In this document: positions 27,101-36,070 of the stretch, piece by piece
How the letters are laid out: each line of letters opens with the position of its first letter
Numbering within the stretch: the stretch's first letter is position 1
From: Bacteroides xylanisolvens XB1A
GTDB lineage: Bacteria > Bacteroidota > Bacteroidia > Bacteroidales > Bacteroidaceae
DNA: 48,184 bases
NCBI RefSeq assembly: GCF_000210075.1
Contig: NC_021017.1
Location: forward strand, 3,970,819 to 4,019,002
Reading direction: 5' to 3'
The notes under the pieces: generated by a model
What the model was told of the DNA's origin: nothing
What the model saw: the letters and a program-made list of their open reading frames with translations, nothing else
Databases searched by the model: none
Position numbers and translations under genes: made by a program

Positions 27101-28698
27101 TGGTTGAACGGAACACCAGCCGTATGCTTCGTCTTGTCAATCAGATATTGGACTTCCGTAAGATTCAGAACAAGAAGATGAAGATGCAAGTACAGCGTGT
27201 GGACATCGTTCCTTTCGTGCGCAAGGTGATGGATAATTTTGAAGCTGTGGCCGAAGAGCATCGGATTGATTTCCTGTTTCAGACGGAAAAGGAGCATCTT
27301 TATCTTTGGGTGGACGCCGATAAGCTGGAAAAGATTGTATTCAACCTGCTTTCCAATGCATTTAAGTATACGCCGAATGGCAAGATGATAACGATGTTTA
27401 TTCGTGAAGATGAGAATACAGTTTCTATCGGTGTACAAGACCAGGGAATTGGTATCGCGGAAAATAAAAAGAAGTCCTTGTTTGTCCGTTTTGAGAATCT
27501 GGTGGACAAGAATCTGTTCAATCAGGCTAGTACGGGTATCGGACTTTCATTGGTGAAAGAGCTTGTGGAGATGCACAAGGCTACAATTTCCGTGGATAGT
27601 CGTTTGGGAGAGGGAAGTTGTTTCAAAGTCGATTTCCTGAAAGGGAAAGAACATTATGATAAGGAAACCGAGTTTATCCTGGAAGATGCGGAAGCTCCGG
27701 TAAGGATGGGGCAAGTGGTGGATATAGCCAACTCTTCCATTCAGTCTGAAACGCTGATACCCGATGATTCGGAGAAAATTGAAGCCGTTTATGAGGAAGA
27801 TGCTGCGAAAGAAGAAAACTCCAAAGAACTGATGTTATTAGTCGAAGATAATCAGGAGTTACGTGAATTCTTGCGTAGTATATTTACTCCGATGTACAGG
27901 GTAGTGGAAGCTGCCGATGGTAGGGAAGGAGCGAATAAAGCATTGAAGTATCTTCCGGATATTATTATCAGTGACGTGATGATGCCCGAGAAAGACGGTA
28001 TTGAAATGACGCGTGAACTGCGTGCGGATATGACAACCAGCCATATACCTATTATCCTGCTTACTGCCAAGACTACGATTGAAAGTAAACTGGAAGGATT
28101 GGAATATGGTGCGGATGATTATATCACGAAACCTTTCAGTGCTACCTATCTGCAAGCCCGTGTGGAAAATCTGTTGATGCAGCGTAAGAAACTGCAAAGT
28201 TTCTATCGGGATAGCCTGATGCATATCAATATGTCCGTTACTTCCGGCGAGTTGCCTGCGTCGACAAAGGCTATGGCTGAAGAGGAAAAAAAGATAGTGT
28301 CGGAGCGAGAAGAAGAGCAAACGCAATTACAGTCACAACAGCAACCGACCATTCCTGATATGTCTCCAAATGACCGTAAGTTTATGGATAAACTGGTGGA
28401 ATTGATGGAGCAGAACATGGATAATGGAGACCTCGTAGTGGATGATTTGGTACGTGAACTGGCTGTCAGTCGTTCCGTGTTCTTCAAGAAGCTGAAGACA
28501 TTGACAGGACTGGCACCTATTGAGTTTATCAAAGAAATACGCATCAAGCGTGCTACGCAACTGATTGAAACCGGAGAGTTTAATATGACGCAGATTTCAT
28601 ATATGGTCGGAATCAACGACCCGCGTTATTTTAGCAAATGTTTTAAGGCACAAGTGGGTATGACACCAACTGAGTATAAGGAAAAAATAGGCCGGTAA
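24124..28698 (+). CDS. Hybrid two-component system regulator (HTCS) of the pectin locus
   Basis: One-protein sensor kinase/response regulator in the inner membrane, 1524 aa from ATG 24124 (MMKKTLISVILLL). Order: signal peptide; two-component-regulator propeller repeats (for example DHKDNLWFATWDGINRF, DKLGNLWVGLKDG, DNNGRLWVGTTTG) forming the periplasmic sensor; Y_Y_Y domain near 800-900; membrane helix about 908-940; HisKA with the phospho-His in FTNISHELRTPLT (about 961); HATPase N-box DKLEKIVFNLLSNAFKYTPNG and GIGLSLVKEL; receiver with phospho-acceptor Asp in IIISDVMMPEKDG (about 1283); C-terminal AraC-type HTH (about 1430-1520). HTCS proteins bind oligosaccharides of the linked polysaccharide and activate the locus, here presumably pectic oligosaccharides. 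The frame is open 16 codons upstream, but that start precedes the promoter candidate. Confidence 0.95.
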   Translation: MMKKTLISVILLLAVVFSTYAQQHCFFTHYSTEDGLSQNTVMNILQDHKDNLWFATWDGINRFNGYTFKTYKARQGNYISLTNNRVDRMYEDRYGFLWLLTYDNRVHRFDPKTETFEQVPAAGEEGSAFNVHTIEVMPNGTVWLLTENDGAIRILTHPDENNRLTWDIYSSKTELFPSLHVFKVHQDKAGNDWLLTDNGLGMIHPGKKEPDSYFTETKGKFGGMNQAFYAVQERDKDICFASDHGRIWSYQKESGEFTLIELPTKGQITSIHPIAPDVSVITTDSDGFFTYNLRTKTNAHYSFLTCKALPAKPILSAYVDRSSEVWFEQEEPGVVAHFNPSTGVVTREQIPIEYSNPERSRPAFHIHEDVNGYLWVHPYGGGFSYFDPQKKCLVPFYNGLGSRDWRFSNKIHSAFSDKQGNLWLCTHSKGLEKVTYRNVPFAMMTPMPHEHESLHNEVRALCEDKLGNLWVGLKDGILRIYDAGKTYKGYLTENGTISTIGTPMLGTVYFVIQDSKGIIWIATKGDGLVRAEPTSSNGMSYKLTRYLHREDDMYSLSDNNVYCVYEDHYGRIWLATFAGGINYITENEAGKTLFINHRNNLKGYPIDPCYKARFITSDNNGRLWVGTTTGAVAFDENFKKPEDVKFYHFSRMPNDTQSLSNNDVHWIISTKKKELYLATFGGGLNKLVSISKDGHGEFKSYSVLDGLPSDVLLSIREDSKQNLWISTENGICKFIPSEERFESYDERSITFPVRFSEAASALTAKGSMLFGASGGVFIFNPDSIRKSSYIPPIVFSKLTVANEDITPGGNSLLKVDIDDADKLVLSHQENIFSVHFAALDYTNPQNIQYAYILDGFEKQWTFADKQRSVTYTNLPKGEYVLRVRSTNSDGVWVDNERILDIVILPSFWETPIAYVLYILFILIIILVAVYILFTIYRLKHEVSVEQQISDIKLRFFTNISHELRTPLTLIAGPVEQVLKNDRLPADAREQLVVVERNTSRMLRLVNQILDFRKIQNKKMKMQVQRVDIVPFVRKVMDNFEAVAEEHRIDFLFQTEKEHLYLWVDADKLEKIVFNLLSNAFKYTPNGKMITMFIREDENTVSIGVQDQGIGIAENKKKSLFVRFENLVDKNLFNQASTGIGLSLVKELVEMHKATISVDSRLGEGSCFKVDFLKGKEHYDKETEFILEDAEAPVRMGQVVDIANSSIQSETLIPDDSEKIEAVYEEDAAKEENSKELMLLVEDNQELREFLRSIFTPMYRVVEAADGREGANKALKYLPDIIISDVMMPEKDGIEMTRELRADMTTSHIPIILLTAKTTIESKLEGLEYGADDYITKPFSATYLQARVENLLMQRKKLQSFYRDSLMHINMSVTSGELPASTKAMAEEEKKIVSEREEEQTQLQSQQQPTIPDMSPNDRKFMDKLVELMEQNMDNGDLVVDDLVRELAVSRSVFFKKLKTLTGLAPIEFIKEIRIKRATQLIETGEFNMTQISYMVGINDPRYFSKCFKAQVGMTPTEYKEKIGR

Positions 28699-28854
28699 TA
28701 CGTAATAATAATCTTTTTGTTATTCTATTTTAGGATATAAATGATTTGAGAGACTATTCCTATGAACTTCTCAATTCATATATTCCAAACTCAAAGTGTA
28801 TTTTATATGCTTTGTTTGTAAACGTTCATTTGCTTGGGAATGTATATAAAAAAG

Positions 28855-28896
28855 TAGGGCGAGTGTATATATTCAAATATACATTCGCCCTATCTT
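28855..28896. terminator. Bidirectional terminator between HTCS and the beta-helix lipoprotein
   Basis: TAGGGCGAGTGTATAT (28855-28870), loop ATTCAA, and its complement to 28892 form a 16-bp stem with one G-T pair. T-rich tails lie on both sides (TCTTTTTA on plus; CTTTTTT on minus). It separates two convergent genes. Confidence 0.85.
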
Positions 28897-28925
28897 TTTA
28901 TTATGTTTTTAGGTTAAAAACTATA

Positions 28926-30521
28926 TTATTCACTGAACCATTGAGGGTCGCCTGCACGGTTCTTGAATAAAGCGTCTTTAATTTTGAAATTACCGTTTTC
29001 AGGATCTTCAAAGAGTTCGGCAGATGTTTTGCTATATTCGGTGCACATCGCTTGTGCCTCACTGTGCCATGCGCAATCGGTGGTATACCAGTTGTCGGAG
29101 GTCTCTTTAACGATACCCTTTATGCTACATAGTTTGTTTTTGGCATCGCTGCTACCACAGTTGGCGAATAAGCAATTTGTGATTCTGATATCATGTAGTT
29201 CCACTTTGTTTGCATCAATGAAGTGTTTTCCACTTTTTTGATCGCAAGCATAGAATGTACATTGATCGATATTGAATGTGATAGGATGCATTGTATTTTT
29301 TGCTGTTAGTGTAAATGTCGGTCCGTCGGTAGCTGCTACATTATTGAATGTACATTTACTGATATGAATGGAATTCAGATTTCCCGTCATGTCTTTAGTG
29401 TTGATGACACCATACGAACCGATTTCACTGAAGGTGGTATTAGTAAACTCTATACTATTGATGGAGCAATCCACACCGCCGCCTTGCACACGCAATATAC
29501 CACGAGTTTTGGATACGTTGCATTTGTCGAAAGAGATGTTTACATCCGTTGTCATGGCATCCTGATTAATCATATAGTCGCCACTCTTACCGTTGTTGTA
29601 GAGGTTCATGTTATAAAACTTGATAGAAGTCGTATTTTCTGTGGCTGTCACTTCTTTGGGCTTGAAGTTAGGCTGTGTCCCACCGGAGGCGCCCCAGAAG
29701 ATAATTGCATTTACCGATGCGGGAATGCTGAGTTTTTCCGTACGTTCGAAAGTGCTTCCAGCAGGGAAGACGAGTACTACATCTCCTTGTTGTTCGGCAA
29801 GAACCGCATCAATATCATCGCCCTCTTTCAGGTTGGCTATGTTGTATCCTTCCGGAAAGTCTTCTGTTGTTTCAAATTTACAGTTTCCTCTCAACTTCTG
29901 ATTGTTATAGATAGAAACTTTGTAAGTGGTGGCAGCTTTGAGTCCTGTCAACGTAGCTTGACCAGCATTCTTCTCGTTGGCGGTGATGTCGCGGCGTGTC
30001 TCCTCTTCGGTAGATTCGATGAGGAAGTGGGTAACGTCCACTCCTGCAGTCCAGTGGATGGTGGCGTTCTTGCTGGTCACGTTGCTGCTGCTTTCGATAA
30101 TTTGTTCGCTCTTCGTGGTGAAAGTGCCATCCTCCAAAGTGCACCATTTAGACGGTTGGGCAGATTCGGAACAGGAACGCAGACGCAAGTAATACGTCGT
30201 TTGCTCTTCTAGTCCTGTGATACTGTAAGGGCTGCTTGTAATGCCTTTGTCTTCTCCGTAGATGATAGAGCCTTCTTGCAGTTCGTCATTTGTAAATTCG
30301 TTTTTATTTACCTCTATGATATAGTAGTCGGTGTTGGGAGTTGCGTTCCAAATAACCTCTGCTTCGAATGTTTGGGGAGTAACCGCAAGATTGTTGCTGC
30401 GGAATAAGCGGTTGTATCGTTCGTCCGAACTCCAGTCATTACTTTTGTCGCAAGACGAAAATGAAATAACTGTTAAGCAAATGATGCTTAATAGCGTGTG
30501 TATATTTGTACTAATTTTCAT
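28926..30521 (-). CDS. SusE-position lipoprotein with fibronectin III and parallel beta-helix domains
   Basis: 531 aa from ATG 30521 (MKISTNIHTL); the frame extends six codons upstream only to a TTG abutting the susD stop. Lipoprotein signal with lipobox ISFSSC, so a surface or outer-membrane lipoprotein. Residues about 40-140 and 145-220 look like two fibronectin type III repeats (TTYYLRLRSCS, ATTYKVSIYN). Residues about 230-520 resemble the DUF4957/DUF5123 beta-helix, with repeats of the form ITFNIDQCTFYACD and IRITNCLFANCG. Immediately after susD, the usual place of SusE-like glycan-binding proteins. I see no assured lyase active site, so glycan binding is the more likely role, but a pectate-lyase-like activity is not excluded. 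Confidence 0.78.
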   Translation of the reverse strand: MKISTNIHTLLSIICLTVISFSSCDKSNDWSSDERYNRLFRSNNLAVTPQTFEAEVIWNATPNTDYYIIEVNKNEFTNDELQEGSIIYGEDKGITSSPYSITGLEEQTTYYLRLRSCSESAQPSKWCTLEDGTFTTKSEQIIESSSNVTSKNATIHWTAGVDVTHFLIESTEEETRRDITANEKNAGQATLTGLKAATTYKVSIYNNQKLRGNCKFETTEDFPEGYNIANLKEGDDIDAVLAEQQGDVVLVFPAGSTFERTEKLSIPASVNAIIFWGASGGTQPNFKPKEVTATENTTSIKFYNMNLYNNGKSGDYMINQDAMTTDVNISFDKCNVSKTRGILRVQGGGVDCSINSIEFTNTTFSEIGSYGVINTKDMTGNLNSIHISKCTFNNVAATDGPTFTLTAKNTMHPITFNIDQCTFYACDQKSGKHFIDANKVELHDIRITNCLFANCGSSDAKNKLCSIKGIVKETSDNWYTTDCAWHSEAQAMCTEYSKTSAELFEDPENGNFKIKDALFKNRAGDPQWFSE

Positions 30522-30539
30522 AATAATCGTTTTTATCAA

Positions 30540-32567
30540 TTAGAATCCGTATGAATTGGCTAATGTTCCGTTTGATTCTGAAATCGTTTTACTACCTAGT
30601 GGAATCAAATGCCTGTTTTTTACGGTCTTGTTCAGACCTGTGCTAACATAGTCCGTTAATCCCGAAAGGTTGGAGTCGTTGGAGGTGCTTCCGTCCTCTT
30701 TGAACACTTCTTGCTTTGTAGTTGCGTCTTTCTCTATCTTTCCATTTGGGAAAGTTCCCCAGCCCGGAACGTATTTCCAGTTGGGATCTGCGGCGTTCTT
30801 TATGGCATTCTTGACATCCAATTCGTTATTGATTTCGCTGACAAAGGAGGGATATTCATACCAGCAAATACTACTCATGTCGATGGAATATTCATCATCG
30901 GCTTTCATCTTATAGAATATGTATTTGGGAGCTATGGTAGTGAGTTGGCGGTAGTCTTCTTTGAATTGGTCGATCTTCTTAGAGAGTAATCCCCAACGAA
31001 TCAAGTCATATTTGCGGACACATTCTCCGGCAAATTCCCATGCGCGTTCATCCACAATGGCGTTGAAGAAATCGTCACCTGATGAGATAGCAGCTACATA
31101 CGCTTGTGCATTGGCTTTGTTGTCGAACGCGCGGCTGTGAACTTCTGTCAGTGCGGTACGGGCTGTCATGGCAGTTCCACCCAATGGATTGGCTGCATCA
31201 GCTCCATACAGTTCGTTCATAACTTCAGCATACATTAATAGTATGTCGGAATAACGCATTGCAATCCAGTTGATGCCATATCCAATTTTTGCATCGCTCG
31301 CACGGACAGCATTCAGCCATTCGTCGTTCATTTTGCGGATGTCCCATTTTGCTACATAGATACCGAATGGGGCGTTTTTCTGCATATTTTCTTTGATGTG
31401 CCCGTTTTCTTCTTTGAGTTCATAAGTGGCACATGTGATGTCACGACGCAGGTCAGAGTGGTCGAATGACCAGAAGAACGGAGCGGTTAATTTCACTTTT
31501 CCGCTTGAGTTTCCTTTAGCACCGTAGTAGCTGCTTGCACCGCTGATTCTCACGCCAATGGTATATCCCATTTCTCCGGATTTATTCAGACCGTGTGCTA
31601 CTTCGTATAGGTTTTCTTTATAAGTATTGTCCAATTTCCGCTGGTTTACTTGGAACCATTGGTCTGCATACGAAGGATTCAACTTGTGTACACCGCTTCC
31701 AATAACAGCTGTCAGATGTTTCAGTGCACGTTCATACAACAGTTTTCTTTCTGCTTCTCCTGGGCGTTGGGTAGGGTATGTACCGTCAGAGCCGGCAAGT
31801 GTCTCATAGCCGGGTTTGGAGGATTCGCGGATACTGTAGCCGGCTTTGGCAAGGGCGATGCGGGCGAACAAGCCGTGAGCAAAACCTGCAGTGGCATGTT
31901 CGGTCGTATAGCCGGATTCGCCTGCCCAAGGGAGATAGTTTGCAGCTTCTTCCAAGTCGCTCAGCAATTGTTCCATGATGTCGTCTCGGTCGCTTTTGGT
32001 TACATATAAATTGGAACCGTCTACCTTGGTCGTTTCGAATTTCATTGGCAGGTCTCCATAGTTTTTTACAAGGTCGAAATAGACCATAGCACGGATGGTG
32101 AGTGCCTCACCCAAGAAATTAGCCATCTTGTTGCGTGCCGGATTTCCTTCTTGGAACAACTCGCTAGAACGGATTCCTTCTACGACAAGATTGGCGTCTT
32201 CAATAATGGCGAAACAGTTTTTCCAGTTGTCATCCAGTTTTGACCAGGAACCGCTGATGCTTTCTCCATTGTAATTACCTAAAGCGCGCTCACTGGATTC
32301 GGTGAAAGAAGCCGGTTTGTTAACGTCGGCATCTACTAGTTCAATATCTGTATTGAATCCGAAATTCAGAGGGATGCGGGCACCATAAGTATGGTCGAGG
32401 GTAAGCCCTGCATATACTTTGTTCAAACTTTGTTCTGTAAAAGTAAGCGAGTTGAAAACCATGTCGCCTTTGATTTCGGAAGGAGAGCTTTGATCTAAGA
32501 AATCGCTGCAAGAGGTGATGCTCAGTAACCCCATTCCTCCAATGATGTATTTTATAATTGATTTCAT
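30540..32567 (-). CDS. SusD/RagB-family surface glycan-binding lipoprotein
   Basis: Outer-membrane lipoprotein lid of the SusCD importer that captures oligosaccharides. 675 aa from ATG 32567 (MKSIIKYIIGG) with lipobox SITSC and the SusD-typical start CSDFLDQSSPSEI. Tetratricopeptide-like helices follow (for example NKMANFLGEALTIRAMVYFDLVKNYGDLP), as does the C-terminal block DERAWEFAGECVRKYDLIRWG, a strong RagB/SusD signature. It begins 13 nt after the susC stop; the longer start overlapping susC is less likely because it displaces the lipoprotein signal. Substrate is inferred to be pectic oligosaccharide from context. Confidence 0.95.
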   Translation of the reverse strand: MKSIIKYIIGGMGLLSITSCSDFLDQSSPSEIKGDMVFNSLTFTEQSLNKVYAGLTLDHTYGARIPLNFGFNTDIELVDADVNKPASFTESSERALGNYNGESISGSWSKLDDNWKNCFAIIEDANLVVEGIRSSELFQEGNPARNKMANFLGEALTIRAMVYFDLVKNYGDLPMKFETTKVDGSNLYVTKSDRDDIMEQLLSDLEEAANYLPWAGESGYTTEHATAGFAHGLFARIALAKAGYSIRESSKPGYETLAGSDGTYPTQRPGEAERKLLYERALKHLTAVIGSGVHKLNPSYADQWFQVNQRKLDNTYKENLYEVAHGLNKSGEMGYTIGVRISGASSYYGAKGNSSGKVKLTAPFFWSFDHSDLRRDITCATYELKEENGHIKENMQKNAPFGIYVAKWDIRKMNDEWLNAVRASDAKIGYGINWIAMRYSDILLMYAEVMNELYGADAANPLGGTAMTARTALTEVHSRAFDNKANAQAYVAAISSGDDFFNAIVDERAWEFAGECVRKYDLIRWGLLSKKIDQFKEDYRQLTTIAPKYIFYKMKADDEYSIDMSSICWYEYPSFVSEINNELDVKNAIKNAADPNWKYVPGWGTFPNGKIEKDATTKQEVFKEDGSTSNDSNLSGLTDYVSTGLNKTVKNRHLIPLGSKTISESNGTLANSYGF

Positions 32568-32580
32568 ATATGTATCTGTT

Positions 32581-35500
32581 TTAGAATGTAACATTTATAC
32601 CACCTACAAATGAACGGCTTTTAGGATAGGCCGAATAGTCTATGCCCGGAGTCATAGGTGTTTTGCGACAAGTGTCTACTTCCGGATCGGCACCGGAATA
32701 TTTAGTGAAGCAGTAGAGGTTGTATCCTGTAAAGTAGATACGCACATTCTGCATTTGTAGTTTTTGTACGAAAACTTTCGGCAATGTGTAACCGATGGAA
32801 ATGTTGTTGACACGCAGGAAGGCACCGTCTTCTACAGCCCAGTCCAAAAGTGGAATCTGTGTGATGGAAGCTGGGTTGAATATGCTGGCACCGGCATTTA
32901 TTTCATTTAGACGGTTGATGGCATAGTCGCTTCCAAATTCGTTGATATAGCTTTTGGAAGTCATGTCCATTCCGTTGGCAGGGTCAATCCAAGTGTAACG
33001 TTTGCTAAGGTTGAATTCATTGTTCAGATTCCAATCTTTTTTTGTGTCACTATAGAATCCGGAAGCAAGTTTGGTAGCGTTGATAATTTTGTTTCCCAAT
33101 GAATAGTTAAAGAATGCACTTAAATCAAAGCTCTTATATCGTGCATTGATACCGAAACCGCCAGTTATTTTCGGGATTGTATTTCCAAGGCGTTCTTTCT
33201 CGATTTTACCATCTGCATTTGCTTTCAGTTTGGGGGATCCAGGACCGAAATTATTGACTTTCATGCCCGATTCCGTCGGATTGACACGTCCTTCCTTAAG
33301 TTTCCATCCATTATCCCAAGTAAAGTCTTCTGTGGTATAGAAACCATCTAGTTTATAACCGTATACTTCACCCAGTCTTCCACCTTCTTCAATTAGGAAA
33401 TCATCGATACCAGCGATTAGACTGCCGCCCCAGCCACTGCTTTGCCAGATTTTATTTGTAGGCAGTTTGTCAATTTTAGCTTGATTATAAGAAATGTTGA
33501 AGTTGAAATTCAGACCGAAATCTTTTTGGTCGACAAGGATAGCGTCTAAAGCAAGCTCAATACCTTTGTTAGAGGTTTGACCGAAATTCTGATATTGGAA
33601 CTCATAACCAGCTCCTTTGGGGAGGGTAGTTTGCATCAACAAATCTTTGGTCGTGTTCCAGTATGCATCTAAGCTACCGGAAAGGCGTCCGTTCCAGAAG
33701 CCGAAATCCAAACCTATATTACGAGTGAGCGTTGTTTCCCATTTCAAGTTCGGGTTGGACAAGTTTTTACCTCTTTGCAGAACCACGCTGCTTGTATTGT
33801 TGAAATAGATATGTTTGTCTCCCGAACCTGCCAGTGAGTAAGTTGTTTCTAGCGACCCGGAGGGAATCCGATTGTTTCCTGCCGTACCGATGCTTAAACG
33901 AAGTTTTAAGTTGGAAAGCCATTCTTGGGAGTTTCTCATGAAAGCTTCGTCGGATATACGCCATGCTAAAGCCAGTGAAGGGAAGTATCCCCATTGATTG
34001 CCGGAGGCAAATTTGCTGGAGCCGTCTGCACGCATGGTGAAAGTCATCAGGTATTTATCGTTAATGGTGTAGTTGATACGTCCGAAAAAAGAGAGCAAGT
34101 TGTCTTTGATACCAATGTATGTATCTGTGGGAAGTGCCTGACCTTGTCCCATATTAGCAAGTACTTCTTTTATTGACATGTTTTTAGGGAAACCTACAGA
34201 TGTCATTGTTGTTTTGTGGTCGTAGCTGCTGGATACTTCATGACCTAACATGACATTCATTCTGTGGTTCAAATTGAACATTTTATCGTTATTATATGTA
34301 ACAGTATTGGCGTTTCTCCAGTTCTTGTTGATAAGTTTGGTTAATAACGCTTGGGGCATTCCCGGATTTCCATATTTACTGTTGTTTGTAGCTTCCACCC
34401 CCCATACTTGGTCAGTATTATTGTATTTCCATCCATATCCGAATTCGCTTCTGAATTTAAGTCCTTTTACGGGTTCCCAGTTCACTCCGGCATTGTAGTT
34501 TTGCTGGAAGCGGCTAACACGTTTGTAAGTCGCGTTCAATATTTCGATAGGCGTGTAACGTGCGTTATTAACGTTTTCATCATCGTCACTGCCGCCACTG
34601 ATTAATTTTTCAACAGGAGCAAATACTACAGAGCGTGCATTTACAGAAGTGGTTGCACTTGATTGATTGTCGTCTGCACCGCTTCCGGTTCCTTTTACTT
34701 TTTGATAGGATAAACGGGCATTGAAGTCAAATGTTAGCCATTTGTTGATTTTTGTATTTATTTTAGCATTGATGTTGTCTTTGGCAAAACCTGAGTTCAA
34801 CATGATACTTTTTTCGTCGTTACGTGAATAACTGATATTGAATTTGGTATCTTTGTTTCCACCACTGACACTAATATTGTATTGTTGTTGATTACCGGTG
34901 CGACCAAATATTTCTCCTTGATAGTCGGTGTCTGTGTATGATTTATAAATCTCCAGATCGTCAAAGGTGCCATAATTAAAACTTTTTTGGTCTAATTCTT
35001 GTTGCCACATCACAAACTCATACGGATTGAGTACATCGACCATCTTGGTCACTTTGCGCAAACCGTAAGATGCACCGAAGTTTACCTGCACCTTACCTTC
35101 TTGACCGGATTTAGTAGTAATGATGATAACACCGTTTGCACCACGGGCACCATAAATAGCAGTAGAAGAAGCATCTTTCAATACATCTACCGATTGAATA
35201 TCTGTTGGAGCAATATCAGAGATACTTGATACGGGAAATCCGTCTACAATATAAAGCGGTGAATTATCTTGAGATAGAGAACCGCCACCACGTACGCGGA
35301 TTTTTACGTCTGCATCAGGAGAACCTTCAGTCGTTGTGATAGATACACCAGCCATTTTTCCCTGTAATGCTTCTGATGCAGAAGATACCGGAATGGCAGC
35401 TATCTGTTTGGCACTAACGGAAGATACGGAACCAGTCAGATCCTTTTTTGCAACGGTTCCGTAACCAATTACCACAACTTCGTCCAATGCTTGTGTATCA

Positions 35501-35811
35501 TCGGAAAGAGTGACATTAATTTGACTTTGTCCTTTTACAGCAATATCCTGAGTTTTCATTCCGATATAAGAAATTGTAAGGGTTGCTTTTGAAGGAACCT
35601 TGATAGAATAGTTACCATCTAAATCAGTAATTGTACCATTGGTAGTATTACCTTTCTCTACTACAGAAGCTCCGATGATCGGTTCTCCTGTTGTGTCTTT
35701 CACATTACCTTTTACGGTAATTGTTTGCGCTGATACGCCAAGCGATATCGCTGCAAATAGCATTAGCAGCCAACTACGCATGTTTTTCACTTTGTTAGAC
35801 ATTCTTTGCAT
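32581..35811 (-). CDS. SusC-type TonB-dependent outer-membrane transporter
   Basis: 1076 aa, standard SusC length. Signal peptide (to about residue 29, GVSA-Q), then the carboxypeptidase-regulatory-like domain of SusC proteins (TVKGNVKDTTGEPIIGASV, about 31-105), and a TonB-box-like VVVIGYGTVAKKDLTGSV. The plug contains SVDVLKDASSTAIYGARGANGV, followed by a 22-strand barrel ending in an aromatic strand (SRSFVGGINVTF). It imports oligosaccharides with TonB energy in complex with the adjacent SusD. First gene of a susC-susD-lipoprotein unit on the minus strand, divergent from pectate lyase 1. M1 and M4 are both plausible starts. Confidence 0.96.
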   Translation of the reverse strand: MQRMSNKVKNMRSWLLMLFAAISLGVSAQTITVKGNVKDTTGEPIIGASVVEKGNTTNGTITDLDGNYSIKVPSKATLTISYIGMKTQDIAVKGQSQINVTLSDDTQALDEVVVIGYGTVAKKDLTGSVSSVSAKQIAAIPVSSASEALQGKMAGVSITTTEGSPDADVKIRVRGGGSLSQDNSPLYIVDGFPVSSISDIAPTDIQSVDVLKDASSTAIYGARGANGVIIITTKSGQEGKVQVNFGASYGLRKVTKMVDVLNPYEFVMWQQELDQKSFNYGTFDDLEIYKSYTDTDYQGEIFGRTGNQQQYNISVSGGNKDTKFNISYSRNDEKSIMLNSGFAKDNINAKINTKINKWLTFDFNARLSYQKVKGTGSGADDNQSSATTSVNARSVVFAPVEKLISGGSDDDENVNNARYTPIEILNATYKRVSRFQQNYNAGVNWEPVKGLKFRSEFGYGWKYNNTDQVWGVEATNNSKYGNPGMPQALLTKLINKNWRNANTVTYNNDKMFNLNHRMNVMLGHEVSSSYDHKTTMTSVGFPKNMSIKEVLANMGQGQALPTDTYIGIKDNLLSFFGRINYTINDKYLMTFTMRADGSSKFASGNQWGYFPSLALAWRISDEAFMRNSQEWLSNLKLRLSIGTAGNNRIPSGSLETTYSLAGSGDKHIYFNNTSSVVLQRGKNLSNPNLKWETTLTRNIGLDFGFWNGRLSGSLDAYWNTTKDLLMQTTLPKGAGYEFQYQNFGQTSNKGIELALDAILVDQKDFGLNFNFNISYNQAKIDKLPTNKIWQSSGWGGSLIAGIDDFLIEEGGRLGEVYGYKLDGFYTTEDFTWDNGWKLKEGRVNPTESGMKVNNFGPGSPKLKANADGKIEKERLGNTIPKITGGFGINARYKSFDLSAFFNYSLGNKIINATKLASGFYSDTKKDWNLNNEFNLSKRYTWIDPANGMDMTSKSYINEFGSDYAINRLNEINAGASIFNPASITQIPLLDWAVEDGAFLRVNNISIGYTLPKVFVQKLQMQNVRIYFTGYNLYCFTKYSGADPEVDTCRKTPMTPGIDYSAYPKSRSFVGGINVTF

Positions 35812-35873
35812 GTTTATTAATTAATGGTTATTGTTTTGATTCTGTACTCACATTTAGAGTTAATTCCTCGGTA

Positions 35874-35881
35874 CAAAAGTA
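35874..35881 (-). promoter_or_regulatory. Predicted -7 box of the susC-susD unit
   Basis: Minus-strand TACTTTTG, exact TAnnTTTG, 63 nt upstream of the susC ATG; predicted leader about 55 nt. Confidence 0.6.
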
Positions 35882-35900
35882 TATGAATGTGAATATAGAT

Positions 35901-35940
35901 ATGTGCAATATTTGTTTTTCACCTAGTATTTTTTGTTTTT
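35901..35940 (-). promoter_or_regulatory. Predicted HTCS operator of susC (two direct half-sites)
   Basis: On the minus strand, AAAAACAAATATTGCACAT (35919 to 35901) and AAAAACAAAAAATACTAGG (35940 to 35922) are direct repeats exactly 21 bp apart. The proximal one ends 19 nt before the -7 box. This is the araI1-araI2-like geometry of AraC-family activators. The distal copy matches the GH105 operator over its first 13 bases. Confidence 0.6.
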
Positions 35941-35971
35941 TAATAGCCGGCAGGCATTTTTAGAATAGTTT

Positions 35972-35990
35972 TAAAACAAAAAATACACAT
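35972..35990 (+). promoter_or_regulatory. Additional copy of the 19-nt motif in the susC/lyase gap
   Basis: TAAAACAAAAAATACACAT differs from the GH105 site at 3 of 19 bases. It lies 61 bp upstream of the pectate lyase 1 proximal site and its first 15 nt form an inverted repeat with 35925-35939. Confidence 0.4.
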
Positions 35991-36032
35991 GCTAGCTTGA
36001 AAAGCCTTGTTTTATCGATTTTAATGATTTGG

Positions 36033-36051
36033 AAAAACAAAATTTGAACAA
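36033..36051 (+). promoter_or_regulatory. Predicted HTCS half-site of pectate lyase 1
   Basis: AAAAACAAAATTTGAACAA ends 19 nt before the -7 box, the same distance as at susC. No recognisable partner lies 21 bp upstream. Confidence 0.45.
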
Positions 36052-36070
36052 GACTTTTCTTTATCCTGTC

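Noticed and set aside
26554..27438. Long open frame of about 294 codons on the minus strand, antisense to the HTCS kinase region
   Set aside because: It overlaps conserved HisKA/HATPase coding sequence on the other strand and encodes nothing recognisable.
29364..30212. Long open frame of about 280 codons on the plus strand, antisense to the beta-helix lipoprotein
   Set aside because: The minus-strand frame has a lipobox, FN3 repeats and operon context; the antisense frame has no recognisable motif and no promoter or ribosome site.
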